Shown: piece by piece, positions 1-9,251 of the stretch
Numbering within the stretch: the first letter of the stretch is position 1
Layout of the letters: every line of letters begins with the position of its first letter
Assembly (NCBI GenBank): GCA_023460955.1
Contig: JAEWOH010000037.1
Coordinates: 11,943 to 75,942 of the forward strand
DNA: 64,000 bases
Source of the DNA: Bacillota bacterium
Lineage (GTDB): Bacteria > Bacillota > Clostridia > Acetivibrionales > DSM-1351
Direction of reading: 5' to 3'
Position numbers and translations under genes: made by a program
The notes under the pieces: model-generated
What the model saw: only the letters and a program-made list of their open reading frames with translations
The model's database searches: none
What the model was told of the DNA's origin: nothing

Positions 1-43
1 TGCCCTCATTGTAATCATACCAACAGCTTTTGCCAAATTCCAT
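1..43 (-). CDS. possible 5' fragment of the next gene after yvcK
   Basis: On the minus strand, a GGAGAGG ribosome binding site lies just before an ATG at position 43, and an alternative TTG start lies at 36 in another frame. Only 12 to 14 codons fit before the window ends, so the product cannot be recognised. In many Firmicutes yvcK is followed by whiA, but the visible residues do not clearly match the start of WhiA. This is a plausible but unidentified downstream member of the operon. Confidence 0.3.
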   Translation of the reverse strand, partial: MEFGKSCWYDYNEG

Positions 44-90
44 TAAACCTCTCCATTTCTTACAGTAGCATTTTTAATTATTCCGCCCGG

Positions 91-1416
91 TTAACCAATT
101 TTGTTGATTCTATCCCTTGAATAGTAATAATCCAGAATACGTTCCTTGTCCTTCGATAATACCATATCCGATACAAGCTCAATTATCTTCTTAGCCAGCT
201 TATTGGGATCATGCCTTACATAATTGTTATATATTCCTTTAAAATCACCTGTTATTAATTCTATTCCCATTTTTTCAACTGCATCATAATCCACAGTAAC
301 AAGCTGGGCTCCTTCCAGTCTGTATCTTTCACTTAATTCCTCGGGAATAGGAGCAGTATTTACAACACAAAAATCAATTATTCCCTTTTTTGTATGCTTT
401 TCTATGGCCCTGATATGGTCACTGAGTGTATACCCGTCCGTCTCACAGGGCTGTGTCATAACATTAGAAACATAAACTATTATTGCCTTAGTTCTGATCA
501 GGGCTTCACATACGCCATCCACCAGTAAATTTGGAATAATACTTGTATAAAGACTTCCCGGTCCAAGTACTACAATGTCCGCCTCTGTAATTGAAGCTAT
601 TGCCTCCTCCAGCGGCTTTACACTGGGCTGATTCAGGAAAACCCTTTTTATCCTGGATCCGTTCTCACGGCTTCTATGACCTATGTTATGTTCTCCCAGT
701 ATAGTTTCACCGTTTTCTGTTTCAGCACACAGCCTTATATCTTCAAGAGTAATCGGAAGAACAGTACCTGTTACGGCAAGAACATCACTCATTTTTTTTA
801 CAGCTTCCTCAAAGCTTCCGGAAATTCCGTCCATAGCCGCAAGAAACAGATTTCCAAAGCTCTGTCCCTTAAGCATTCCATCCTGAAATCTATACTGCAG
901 AAGCTTTTGCATTATTGGCTCGGTATCTGCAAGTGCAAGGATACAATTTCGGATATCTCCGGGAGGCAGCATACCAAGATCATCTCTTAATACACCCGAA
1001 CCACCGCCGTCGTCAGCAACAGTAACCAGAGCCGTAAGGTTTGAAGTATACTGTTTCAGCCCCCTCAGCATGGTAGATAGGCCAGTTCCACCACCTATAG
1101 CAACTATCTTGGGGCCCTTAACAAGAATCCTTTTCTCGTGCAACAGATTGCTTAACCCCTCGGCATTTAAGGAGGATTTTATACTTTTATGGTTTAAGTC
1201 CTTTAATATGGAATTTACCAGACCTTTTAGTGCCCCAACAACCGCTACCACACCACAAAAGGCCAGCAACAGCATTAAGACAATAAACAGGATACCCCTG
1301 TTGTTATACTCAAACGTTAATACGATGCCAAGGCATGTTAATAACAGACCCACAACAAGCAGTAAACTCCACCTTCTTATTCCAAATCCGGGTATCAATA
1401 AATCTGAAGCCCTCAT
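91..1416 (-). CDS. yvcK: YvcK/CofD-like gluconeogenesis factor
   Basis: This 441-residue protein belongs to the YvcK (CofD-like) family, which binds UDP-sugars and is needed for cell shape and growth on gluconeogenic carbon sources in Bacillus. The nucleotide-binding glycine motif GGGTGLSTMLRGLK lies near residue 107, followed by VADDGGGSGVLRDDLGMLPPGD. The first 70 residues contain two hydrophobic segments, so this clostridial form appears membrane-anchored; the Bacillus protein lacks them. The ATG overlaps the rapZ stop by 4 bp (ATGA), indicating translational coupling. Family identity is secure; the precise role here is inferred from Bacillus. Confidence 0.93.
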   Translation of the reverse strand: MRASDLLIPGFGIRRWSLLLVVGLLLTCLGIVLTFEYNNRGILFIVLMLLLAFCGVVAVVGALKGLVNSILKDLNHKSIKSSLNAEGLSNLLHEKRILVKGPKIVAIGGGTGLSTMLRGLKQYTSNLTALVTVADDGGGSGVLRDDLGMLPPGDIRNCILALADTEPIMQKLLQYRFQDGMLKGQSFGNLFLAAMDGISGSFEEAVKKMSDVLAVTGTVLPITLEDIRLCAETENGETILGEHNIGHRSRENGSRIKRVFLNQPSVKPLEEAIASITEADIVVLGPGSLYTSIIPNLLVDGVCEALIRTKAIIVYVSNVMTQPCETDGYTLSDHIRAIEKHTKKGIIDFCVVNTAPIPEELSERYRLEGAQLVTVDYDAVEKMGIELITGDFKGIYNNYVRHDPNKLAKKIIELVSDMVLSKDKERILDYYYSRDRINKIG

Positions 1417-2288
1417 TTTCCAACCCCTCTGCTATCCTTCTCAATGTCCCTGTGTTCGATTATTACCCTGTGAAGCTTGGCTTCGAGCCGTCTGTATAAT
1501 TCATCTGCAATTGCCACAGACCTGTGTCTGCCTCCGGTACAACCTATTCCAATATCCAGCTGGGATTTCCCTTCCTTGATATAATTTGGAATCAGGAAAT
1601 CCAGCATATCATCCAATTTAGCTAAGAAGGTTTTAGTTTCAGAGGCTTCCAGTACAAAGTCACGAACCATTTCATCCTTACCTGTTTTATGCTTCATAGG
1701 TGCAATATAGTACGGGTTCGGTATGAATCTTACGTCAAATACCAGATCACAGTCGGTGGGTATTCCGTACTTGAAGCCGAAAGAAATAATATTTATTATT
1801 ATCCCCTTAAAGGTTTTACCTTCAAGAAATATTCCGTTAATTTCCTGTTTCAGCTGTCTTGTTGAAAGTGTTGATGTATCAATAATATAGTTTGCCTTGG
1901 ACTTTATGGTCTCCAAAGCTTTTCTTTCTTCCTTAATGCCTTTGATGAGACGACCCTCCTGTGACAGAGGATGCTGTCTTCTGCTTTCCTTGTAACGTTT
2001 AATCAATACATCATCGTTAGCTTCAAGGAAAAGTATTTCGTAGGAAAAACCTGATTGCTTGACTTCATTCAAAGCCGGAAACAGGTCATGGAGCAGCGCT
2101 CCCCCTCTTATGTCTATAACGAGTGCAATCTTCTCCATCTTGCCTTCGCTCTGTGCACTAATTTCTGCAAACTTTGGAATCAGTGCAGGTGGCAGATTAT
2201 CAACACAAAAAAAGCCGATATCTTCCAAGTATTTTGTTACAAGACTTTTTCCTGCTCCGGACATTCCGGTTACTATAACGAATCTCAT
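1413..2288 (-). CDS. rapZ: RapZ/YvcJ family nucleotide-binding protein
   Basis: A 291-residue P-loop protein of the RapZ family. It starts with the Walker A motif GMSGAGKS at residues 8-15, and its C-terminal domain carries the conserved GCTGGRHRSVAIADEL signature. In E. coli RapZ is an RNA adaptor controlling glmS; Bacillus YvcJ is a nucleotide-hydrolysing protein linked to competence. In Firmicutes the gene sits next to yvcK, as here. It follows murB by 39 bp and overlaps yvcK by 4 bp, consistent with one hprK-to-yvcK operon. Confidence 0.94.
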   Translation of the reverse strand: MRFVIVTGMSGAGKSLVTKYLEDIGFFCVDNLPPALIPKFAEISAQSEGKMEKIALVIDIRGGALLHDLFPALNEVKQSGFSYEILFLEANDDVLIKRYKESRRQHPLSQEGRLIKGIKEERKALETIKSKANYIIDTSTLSTRQLKQEINGIFLEGKTFKGIIINIISFGFKYGIPTDCDLVFDVRFIPNPYYIAPMKHKTGKDEMVRDFVLEASETKTFLAKLDDMLDFLIPNYIKEGKSQLDIGIGCTGGRHRSVAIADELYRRLEAKLHRVIIEHRDIEKDSRGVGK

Positions 2289-2327
2289 GTTTATCTGTCC
2301 CCCCCATATCTTCAGTATAATATTTAT

Positions 2328-3245
2328 CTAAGAAAAATCCCCTATAATTCTGATTTCCGGCTCCAGTTGTACATCAAATTTCTCGCTTACTGTTTTCTGT
2401 ATATGTCTGATTAAGTTAAGAACATCTTCACATGTGGCGTTTCCTTTGTTAATAATAAAACCACTATGCTTGTCGGAAATTTGTGCTCCACCCATGCCAT
2501 AGCCTCTAAGTCCGCTTTCATCAATCAACTTTCCCACAAAGTGGCCCTCAGGTCTTTTAAACACACTTCCTGCGCTGGGCCATTCAAGGGGTTGTTTATC
2601 ACGACGCTTATAATTAAACTCTTCCATTAAGGCTTTAATCTTTTCAGGCTCTTCCTTCATAAGCTTTAACCTTGTTCTTAGTACAATACCCTTTGATTTC
2701 TGAATAATACTTGTTCTGTATGCAAATCCATGCTCAGGACCAACCACCTTGATAACTCTTCCCTCGGCATCCATATAATCAGTTTCAGTTACTACCATGG
2801 ACATTTCTCCGATGTAAGCACCCGCATTCATAGTGACAGCCCCACCGATTGTACCCGGAATTCCTTCTGCAAACTCCAAACCTGACAGACTATTTTCAAG
2901 AGCAATCTTTGATGCTTTTGAAATGAGCATTCCGGCTTCAAATTCCAAGAATTCATCTTTAACAGAATAATTATTCATGTTATCAAATATTTTAATGACA
3001 ACTCCTCTTATACCTTTATCGGAAACCAATAAATTTGTTCCGTTTCCCATAATCATATACGGAGTATTTGTGCTGATAAAGGTTCTAAGCATTTCCTCCA
3101 GTTGATGAGAATTTTCTGGAACCACAAGAAAGTCAGCCGGGCCTCCGATTTTAAATGAAGTATGCCTGCTCATAGGTTCGTTAATTAAAACTCTTTCTTC
3201 TCCCAGTATTGAAGTAAGCTTTTTAACCAATTCTTTATTTTCCAA
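2328..3245 (-). CDS. murB: UDP-N-acetylenolpyruvoylglucosamine reductase MurB
   Basis: Cytosolic flavoenzyme of peptidoglycan precursor synthesis; it reduces UDP-GlcNAc-enolpyruvate to UDP-MurNAc using NADPH. The 305 residues fit the short type II MurB. Visible signatures are the FAD-binding HTSFKIGGPADFLV near residue 28, MGNGTNLLVSD near residue 66, PGTIGGAVTMNAGAYGGE-like residues near 130, the catalytic serine motif SAGSVFKRP near 225 and the C-terminal LEPEIRIIG containing the catalytic glutamate. It lies between the PHP gene (24 bp gap) and rapZ (39 bp gap). Confidence 0.97.
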   Translation of the reverse strand: MENKELVKKLTSILGEERVLINEPMSRHTSFKIGGPADFLVVPENSHQLEEMLRTFISTNTPYMIMGNGTNLLVSDKGIRGVVIKIFDNMNNYSVKDEFLEFEAGMLISKASKIALENSLSGLEFAEGIPGTIGGAVTMNAGAYIGEMSMVVTETDYMDAEGRVIKVVGPEHGFAYRTSIIQKSKGIVLRTRLKLMKEEPEKIKALMEEFNYKRRDKQPLEWPSAGSVFKRPEGHFVGKLIDESGLRGYGMGGAQISDKHSGFIINKGNATCEDVLNLIRHIQKTVSEKFDVQLEPEIRIIGDFS

Positions 3246-3269
3246 ATCGCCGCACTCAACCTTTCCGAG

Positions 3270-3995
3270 TTATTTCAGTCCGAGCCTCTTCTGCTTTTCA
3301 AGCAAATAGTTTTCCATCTTATCCAGCGAAGTTGTAATAACCAGCTCTTCCGGCATCTGAACCTCGTCCAGCATCTTTATCACATTTTCGAACTTTCCAA
3401 TTTTAAAGCTTATATGAGCATCTGTACCTGTAGTCACCCTTACACCATATTTTTTGCACATTCGTAGAATTTCAAGACAGTTTTTTTCACTGCCCTTTCT
3501 TACATATACAGAATGGTTATTAATTTCTATTAACTTATTATTAACTTTTGCTGCTTTAACAACAGCTTCTATATCTATCTGAAACTGTGGATTTCCTGGA
3601 TGTGCTAAAACATCTATATACGGATTCTCAAGTATTTTTACAGCAGCTCTAGTATGCTCCTCGACAGTTGACGGAGTAATGCAGATATCGTGATAGCTTG
3701 CCAGTACCAGATCTAAATTCTTGATATAATCATCTGATAAATCCACCTCCCCGTCATAGCTCATGATATTAAGTTCTACACCTTTAAGAATTCGAACTCC
3801 ATATAATTCATTCGGTATCACCCCAAGGTTACCAAAATGATATCTGAAGGGTGCACCGTTCATAGCAGGACCATGATCAGACATATTTATCATCATAATC
3901 CCGTTTACAAAGGCCTCTTTGGCATTTTCCTGTATTGTACTGTATGCATGACCACTTGAAATAGTGTGTGTATGTGTATCGACTATTAGTTTCAA
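3270..3995 (-). CDS. PHP-domain phosphoesterase, YcdX-like
   Basis: A 241-residue PHP-domain metal-dependent phosphoesterase resembling E. coli YcdX. Metal ligands are visible in DTHTHT (residues 6-11), MSDHGPAM, GVELN, SYHD, LAHPGNP and TGTDAH near the C terminus, so the trinuclear site looks complete. The substrate is unknown; relatives act as phosphatases. The gene sits 24 bp upstream of murB in the same direction and 133 bp downstream of hprK, an arrangement I recall from other clostridia. Confidence 0.88.
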   Translation of the reverse strand: MKLIVDTHTHTISSGHAYSTIQENAKEAFVNGIMMINMSDHGPAMNGAPFRYHFGNLGVIPNELYGVRILKGVELNIMSYDGEVDLSDDYIKNLDLVLASYHDICITPSTVEEHTRAAVKILENPYIDVLAHPGNPQFQIDIEAVVKAAKVNNKLIEINNHSVYVRKGSEKNCLEILRMCKKYGVRVTTGTDAHISFKIGKFENVIKMLDEVQMPEELVITTSLDKMENYLLEKQKRLGLK

Positions 3996-4059
3996 AATGC
4001 TCCTCCTGTTCCATTCCTATCTCTCCACTGTTTCTTAAAGCTTTACAGCCCGGTTATTA

Positions 4060-4105
4060 AGGAAATAGCTCTTACCAAGTAATTACCAGGCTCAAGCTAT
4101 TTCCT
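4060..4105. other. 11-bp stem inverted repeat between hprK and the PHP gene
   Basis: AGGAAATAGCT at 4060-4070 is the exact reverse complement of AGCTATTTCCT at 4095-4105, with a 24-nt loop. There is no T-run on either side, so it is not a standard intrinsic terminator. It could be an mRNA processing or stability hairpin within the operon. Confidence 0.5.
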
Positions 4106-4128
4106 ATAAGTGAAGCGTTTATTATATT

Positions 4129-5082
4129 TTAATCTTTAAAACCTGTTTCCTTATATTCAGTGGCTTTGTTAATGTTTCCCAAAACCCTTTCACTAAGTAC
4201 CTTGGCAGCATTATACCCCATTTTCTTCTGTCTGTTATTCATTGCTGCAACTTCTACTATGACTGCCAGATTACGCCCCGGACTAACAGGAATTGTAAGA
4301 CACGGTACTGTTATTCCCAGTACCTCAGTAAATTCTTCCTCCAGACCCAATCTGTCATATACCTTTTTATCATTCCAATGCTCAAATTTAATTACAAGAT
4401 TTATATTTTCTGTCATTTTAACAGAACCGACACCATAAAGGTTCTTTACATCAAGGATACCTATACCCCTTATTTCTATGAAATGCCTTATAATGTCCGG
4501 GGCAGTTCCAACCAGAGTTTTATCGGATACCTTTCTGATTTCCACGTTGTCATCAGCAACAAGCCTGTGTCCTCTTTTTACAAGTTCCAGAGCTATTTCG
4601 CTCTTACCAACTCCGCTTTCTCCCAGAATAAGTATTCCCTCTCCGTAAACTTCTACAAGAACACCGTGTGTACTGGTTCTTGGAGCCAGCTGAAGATTCA
4701 GATACCTTATAACTCCACTCATAAATCTTGAGGTAACATCATCTGTTCTTAGAACTGGTATGTTGTATTTCCTTCCTACCTCAATCATTTCAGGAAATAT
4801 TCCAAGACCTCTTGCGACAACCATGCAGGGAAAACCGCACTTAAAGAAGTTATCAAGCCTTCTATATCTGTCTTCCTCTCTCAACTGCATTAGATATGCA
4901 GTTTCACCCTTTCCGATAATCTGCATTCTGTCAGTTCCGAAGTACTCCATATAACCTGCCAGCTGTAAGCCCGGCCTGTTTACATCTGCCGAAGAAATCT
5001 CAATATTATCATAATCCTTGCAACCTGTTAGTTCTTCAAGCTGAAACTCTTCCATTATCTCTTTAATAGTTACAGAAAACAT
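4129..5082 (-). CDS. hprK: HPr kinase/phosphorylase
   Basis: Bifunctional enzyme that phosphorylates HPr on Ser46 in response to glycolytic intermediates and removes that phosphate, setting carbon catabolite control. The 317-residue length is typical. It has the family N-terminal domain, then the P-loop GESGVGKS near residue 153, the RGHRLVADD segment, and the EIRGIGILDVKNLYG signature near residue 203. The C-terminal helix reaches the end of the gene. It is the first gene of the operon leading to murB, rapZ and yvcK. Confidence 0.97.
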   Translation of the reverse strand: MFSVTIKEIMEEFQLEELTGCKDYDNIEISSADVNRPGLQLAGYMEYFGTDRMQIIGKGETAYLMQLREEDRYRRLDNFFKCGFPCMVVARGLGIFPEMIEVGRKYNIPVLRTDDVTSRFMSGVIRYLNLQLAPRTSTHGVLVEVYGEGILILGESGVGKSEIALELVKRGHRLVADDNVEIRKVSDKTLVGTAPDIIRHFIEIRGIGILDVKNLYGVGSVKMTENINLVIKFEHWNDKKVYDRLGLEEEFTEVLGITVPCLTIPVSPGRNLAVIVEVAAMNNRQKKMGYNAAKVLSERVLGNINKATEYKETGFKD

Positions 5083-5559
5083 CTATGTGCACCTCGACTT
5101 TCAGGAGAACTAACAATTAATAACTTAATAATTATCTCCTAAATACGTATATTCAATCTCTAATATTATATAATACCCTATGTAAAAAGAAAACACGGCA
5201 TTTTACCCAATTTTAACTTCAGAGTCTGTGTATTAGTGCTTACGGATTATCGGAATAATTTTACTAAAACCTTGCTTTTATCGAGCTCCTATCGTAATAA
5301 CAATAATTAATAGATTGCACACAAAGAGTTTACTTGAAATAGTACGGCTCGTAACAAATACTAAAACCGTCGCAGCGACTCGCCATCCTTGACTCGGCCT
5401 GCTGTTCAAATTTACGTCCTGCAAATTTGCCGGCTTATATACTTGTTATTCGCCAACGAATTTCTGTAAGCGCTTTTATCGTGCTGCCTATTAATTATTG
5501 TTATTCTTATGTACCATATTATCGATGTTGTAAAATTAATTATCCCACTCAAGCTATCA
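5083..5559. other. 477-bp non-coding interval between hppA and hprK
   Basis: No convincing ORF is present. The interval holds the inverted and direct repeats described at 5274-5505. The hprK promoter should lie in its right-hand AT-rich part: a TATAAT on the minus strand with TTTTCT 17 bp upstream is visible near 5160-5195, but it is weak at -35. No clear intrinsic terminator for hppA is seen. Confidence 0.5.
5274..5505. repeat. non-coding element bounded by 18-bp perfect inverted repeats
   Basis: AATAACAATAATTAATAG at 5296-5313 is perfectly repeated in inverted orientation at 5488-5505. Outside the left arm and overlapping the right arm there is also a direct repeat: GCTTTTATCG at 5274-5283 and again at 5472-5481, each followed by similar bases. 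The 174-bp interior is non-coding and of different base composition, with CGACTCGCC-type GC-rich words and two related CAAATTTxC words. The layout is like a miniature inverted-repeat element or a large hairpin RNA. Target-site duplications are not obvious. Confidence 0.55.
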
Positions 5560-8007
5560 CTATTTCCTGCTCCTGCTGTTAATTCTCATTGTATAAAAAG
5601 ACCTCCACACAAACACAAGGGCACAGGCCAGGAAGGCAAAACCTACAAAAGGTGCTATATCCCTGAAGGATTCAGAGATTGCAATTTCCATTGCAAGCAA
5701 TCCGAAAAGAGTTGTAAATTTAATTATTGGATTCAGTGCAACCGACGAGGTGTCCTTAAAGGGATCTCCTACTGTATCACCAACAACCGTTGCATCATGA
5801 AGCTCTGTTCCCTTCTGTTTCAGATCCACCTCGACCACTTTTTTGGCATTATCCCAGCATCCCCCTGCATTTGCCATAAAGATTGCCTGATATAAACCGA
5901 AAATTGCAATTGAAATAAGATAAGCAACAAAGAGTGCAACTGACTCATTACCGCTTCTGGGAGCTGAAAGGAAGGCAAATGCCAGAGCAAAGGAGAATAT
6001 TGCGATAAAAATGTTAAGCATTCCCTTTTGAGCGTATTGTGTACATATTTTAACCACTTCTTTTGACTTATCGGTTGCAGCTCTTTGGCTGGCATTTTCA
6101 TCAAGCCGTATATTCTTTTTTATATATTCGACAGCCCTATAAGCTCCTGTTGAAACGGCCTGCGTAGATGCTCCTGTAAACCAATAAATAACTGCTCCGC
6201 CGCACAAATACCCTAATATGGTGTAAGGATTCAGTATATTAAGAATTTCTTCAGGCTTAACTCCAAGAACATTTTGGATAACGAGAATAAGTGAGAAAAT
6301 CATTGTGGTTGCACCAACCACAGCTGTACCAATCAGCACAGGTTTTGCTGTGGCCTTGAAAGTATTACCTGCGCCGTCATTGGCCTCAAGATAATATTTG
6401 GCATTTTCAAAGTCAGGCTTAAAGCCAAAATCGCGTTCAATTTCTTCCTCAATATCAGGAATTGTTTCTATAAGGGATAATTCATAAATCGACTGTGCAT
6501 TATCTGTAACAGGCCCATAGCTGTCAACAGCAATCGTTACAGGTCCCATGCCAAGGAAACCGAAGGCAACCAGACCGAAGGCAAATATTGAAGGATAGTT
6601 CATTATATCGCCAAGCCCGAATTTACTTGCTGAATAGGCGGCAAACATAAGTACAATAAAGACCATTCCCTTCCAGAAGGCGCTGAAATTACCCGCTACA
6701 AGTCCTGAAAGAATATTAAGGGACGCTCCACCTTCCTTTGAAGCGCTGACAGTTTCACGAACATGAATTGATTTGGGACTTGTAAAAATCTTGGTAAACT
6801 CCGGAATAAGTGCAGCTCCGAGGGTTCCGCAGCTAATAATCGTGGAAAGCACCACCCATAGGTTATCAGATTTATCTCCAATCGCTGTGGCCGGTCCGAT
6901 TAAAATATAACTTACAATAAAGGTTACAACTATAGATAGAGCTGAGGTTATCCATACAAGACTTGTCAGTGGTTTTTCAAAGTCAAGGTCTGTCTTTTCT
7001 CCGAATCTCATTTTGCTGAATAACTTGTTTATGTAGAAAGCAGCTAATGATGTTATTATCATAAGCACACGCATTGTAAATATCCAGATAAGCATATCAC
7101 TCTGAAGTCCACCTGTAACTGCTAGTACAATAAAGGTGATGAGCGCAACACCAGTTACACCATAGGTTTCAAAGCCGTCAGCCGTAGGTCCTACACTATC
7201 CCCGGCATTATCGCCTGTGCAATCAGCAATAACACCCGGATTTCTGGGATCGTCTTCTTTAATCTTAAAGACTATTTTCATTAGATCCGACCCTATATCT
7301 GCGATCTTGGTAAAAATACCTCCGGCAATACGAAGAGCGCTTGCACCCAGAGATTCACCGATAGCGAAGCCAATAAAGCTCGCACCCGCAAGTTCGTTTG
7401 GAACAAACCTGAGTATTATAAGCATCATAATGAGTTCAACACAAATAAGAATAACCCCTATACTCATTCCTGAGTCCAGAGGAATACTTAACAGCTTGAG
7501 AGGCTTCTTTTCCAGCGAAGAAAAAGCCATTCTGCTGTTCGCCAGTGTATTCATGCGTATTCCGTACCAGGCAACACTATATGAGCCAAGTATTCCAACT
7601 ACTGTCCAGGCAAGAATTAATATTACTCCCCCGACACCCTTATCCTGAAGAAACCCAAAATAAAAAGCAATACACAAACCGATGAAAACCAGCAAAAGTG
7701 CCAGAAATTTTCCCTGCTGAACCAGATAAGTCTTACAGGTCTCGTATATTGTATCTGCTACATCCAGCATACTTTTGTGTGCCCTTATTTTTCTCACTCT
7801 TATAAACTGGAATAGCCCGAACAGCATTCCCAGAATGCAAACAAGCATGCCGATATAGAGCATATTGTTCTGGGACTTGGATAATTCTGGAGTTACAAGA
7901 TCTGCCTCGCTGGCAAATACTGTAAGAGGAGTAATTGTAACTAGCAAAGTACTTGTCAATAGTACCTTCGTTGTTTTCTTCAGCAACCTTTTAAGTTGTG
8001 AATACAT
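5560..8007 (-). CDS. hppA: membrane-bound ion-pumping pyrophosphatase (divergent, K+-independent type)
   Basis: An 815-residue polytopic mPPase that couples pyrophosphate hydrolysis to H+ and/or Na+ export. It opens with a signal-peptide-like stretch (residues 1-33, ending VFASEAD), then about 16 hydrophobic segments. Substrate-site motifs are DIGSDLMK, EDDPRNPGVIAD and GDNAGDSVGPTADGFETYG. These deviate from the common GDNVGDCAGMAADLFE form. The K+-dependence position reads GNTFKATAK; lysine there marks K+-independent enzymes. I recall such divergent sequences from Na+-regulated H+-PPases of Chlorobium-like type, so ion specificity is inference. A sigma-A promoter lies upstream at 8061-8089. 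Confidence 0.93.
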   Translation of the reverse strand: MYSQLKRLLKKTTKVLLTSTLLVTITPLTVFASEADLVTPELSKSQNNMLYIGMLVCILGMLFGLFQFIRVRKIRAHKSMLDVADTIYETCKTYLVQQGKFLALLLVFIGLCIAFYFGFLQDKGVGGVILILAWTVVGILGSYSVAWYGIRMNTLANSRMAFSSLEKKPLKLLSIPLDSGMSIGVILICVELIMMLIILRFVPNELAGASFIGFAIGESLGASALRIAGGIFTKIADIGSDLMKIVFKIKEDDPRNPGVIADCTGDNAGDSVGPTADGFETYGVTGVALITFIVLAVTGGLQSDMLIWIFTMRVLMIITSLAAFYINKLFSKMRFGEKTDLDFEKPLTSLVWITSALSIVVTFIVSYILIGPATAIGDKSDNLWVVLSTIISCGTLGAALIPEFTKIFTSPKSIHVRETVSASKEGGASLNILSGLVAGNFSAFWKGMVFIVLMFAAYSASKFGLGDIMNYPSIFAFGLVAFGFLGMGPVTIAVDSYGPVTDNAQSIYELSLIETIPDIEEEIERDFGFKPDFENAKYYLEANDGAGNTFKATAKPVLIGTAVVGATTMIFSLILVIQNVLGVKPEEILNILNPYTILGYLCGGAVIYWFTGASTQAVSTGAYRAVEYIKKNIRLDENASQRAATDKSKEVVKICTQYAQKGMLNIFIAIFSFALAFAFLSAPRSGNESVALFVAYLISIAIFGLYQAIFMANAGGCWDNAKKVVEVDLKQKGTELHDATVVGDTVGDPFKDTSSVALNPIIKFTTLFGLLAMEIAISESFRDIAPFVGFAFLACALVFVWRSFYTMRINSRSRK

Positions 8008-8060
8008 GAGATGGCCTCCTTTTACTGTTAATTTTCGCTATCTCCGGCAAAAATACTTAC

Positions 8061-8089
8061 AGTATATTCTATAAGGAATGTATTCACAA
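8061..8089 (-). promoter_or_regulatory. sigma-A promoter of hppA
   Basis: On the minus strand TTGTGA (8084-8089) and TATACT (8061-8066) are separated by exactly 17 bp. They lie about 55 bp upstream of the hppA ATG, which has an AGGAGG site 7 nt before it. Confidence 0.65.
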
Positions 8090-8164
8090 CATGCTGGTTT
8101 TTATGAAATAATTTTAAGACTTTATGATGAATAAGCTCGTACAAGCCACTTTAGTGTTGAATTA

Positions 8165-9145
8165 TTATACAAGCTGTCTGCATAGCTTTTCCAGTTCTCC
8201 GTTCCTCTCCCATTCTTCTATGGTTTTTTGGCCCAGAAGCTTTAGCTGATGAATGTTTTCATCGCTGGCATCATCTATTCCACCACCCAGTTCAGCCAGG
8301 CTTGGCTGGATTCGATAATATCTGCTTTCTGTCAGCAGCTGTCTTATTTGATAATCGACTGTGTCACTTACTCCATCAAAAACAATACCCAACATTGGCT
8401 TGGCCCAATTTATCAGGCCCCAGTCCTTTGCCTCCTCATAAGGAATTCCCCTGCATAATTCACCTGTTCCCAGAGACATCATCACAATATCTTCATTGTT
8501 TGCGAACATGACCTTTGCTTCGGCGAAAGCACACATAGAAGGGTTGTTTGCATAGACTCCCCCATCTATAAAAGCAAAATAATCGGCTCCCTTATCAGAG
8601 TTAATTTCCAGCTTAAAGGGTTCAAAATATGTAGGGGCGGCAGAACTTGCTCTTGCAACCTGCCACATGGGGAAATCGTAATTTGCTTTTTCAGGATTTT
8701 GTGCATGACGACTCTTGAAAAAGAAAGGAGTTCTCAGTCCAATTTCATAAGCAGGTATCAGAACAGGTGATATTGCTTCTGATAACATTGTTTTACCGAA
8801 CAACTCCTTTAAAACCGATTCAATTCCTGAGGACTTGTATTTTTCGTCACTTACCCCGTTGAGTGATGCAAGCTTGTGAAAGATATTTGTTGAAAATATT
8901 TTGTCACCCTTGTCTGTGTAAAGTTTGATAAGATCACTTGCTGTGTAGGCCGGCAGAGTTTTATTTTCCTTTGAAGGTATTGTAAGCGCCAATGCCAAGA
9001 TAGCACCTGTTGAAGTGCCGGAAATAAGATCAAATAACTGACAAACAGGTCTGGAAGTCATTTGCTCAAGCTTGGCAAGCAGCATCGCCGGAAGTATCCC
9101 CCGGATTCCCCCTCCATCGATTGATAATACTTTAATCTTTCCCAT
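8165..9145 (-). CDS. patatin-like phospholipase family protein
   Basis: A 326-residue patatin-domain lipid acyl hydrolase. The oxyanion-hole motif GGGIRGI is at residues 10-16, the nucleophile elbow GTSTG follows near residue 45, and the catalytic Asp lies in DGGVYANNPS near residue 193, so the Ser-Asp dyad is intact. No signal peptide is seen, so it is probably cytosolic. It resembles CapV-type effectors in fold, but no CD-NTase or other defence partner lies beside it, so a housekeeping lipase role is as likely. It has its own promoter at 9193-9221. Confidence 0.9.
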   Translation of the reverse strand: MGKIKVLSIDGGGIRGILPAMLLAKLEQMTSRPVCQLFDLISGTSTGAILALALTIPSKENKTLPAYTASDLIKLYTDKGDKIFSTNIFHKLASLNGVSDEKYKSSGIESVLKELFGKTMLSEAISPVLIPAYEIGLRTPFFFKSRHAQNPEKANYDFPMWQVARASSAAPTYFEPFKLEINSDKGADYFAFIDGGVYANNPSMCAFAEAKVMFANNEDIVMMSLGTGELCRGIPYEEAKDWGLINWAKPMLGIVFDGVSDTVDYQIRQLLTESRYYRIQPSLAELGGGIDDASDENIHQLKLLGQKTIEEWERNGELEKLCRQLV

Positions 9146-9192
9146 AATTTATCTCCATCCTGGTATTTTTATTTTAGTTATACTGTAATCCC

Positions 9193-9221
9193 ATTGTACA
9201 AAAAACAATAGTTCTTTACAA
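9193..9221 (-). promoter_or_regulatory. sigma-A promoter of the patatin-like gene
   Basis: TTGTAA (9216-9221) and TACAAT (9193-9198) on the minus strand with a 17-bp spacer, about 48 bp upstream of the ATG. Confidence 0.6.
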
Positions 9222-9251
9222 TAATTTACCAGAGGATTAGAAAAATTGCTT

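Noticed and set aside
1070..1579. 169-residue plus-strand ORF opposite yvcK and rapZ
   Set aside because: It is antisense to two well-defined genes and has no ribosome binding site or family features; a shadow frame.
8165..9145. Patatin-like gene as a CBASS (CapV) effector
   Set aside because: No CD-NTase, Cap2/Cap3 or other defence gene is adjacent; neighbours are hppA and a membrane protein.
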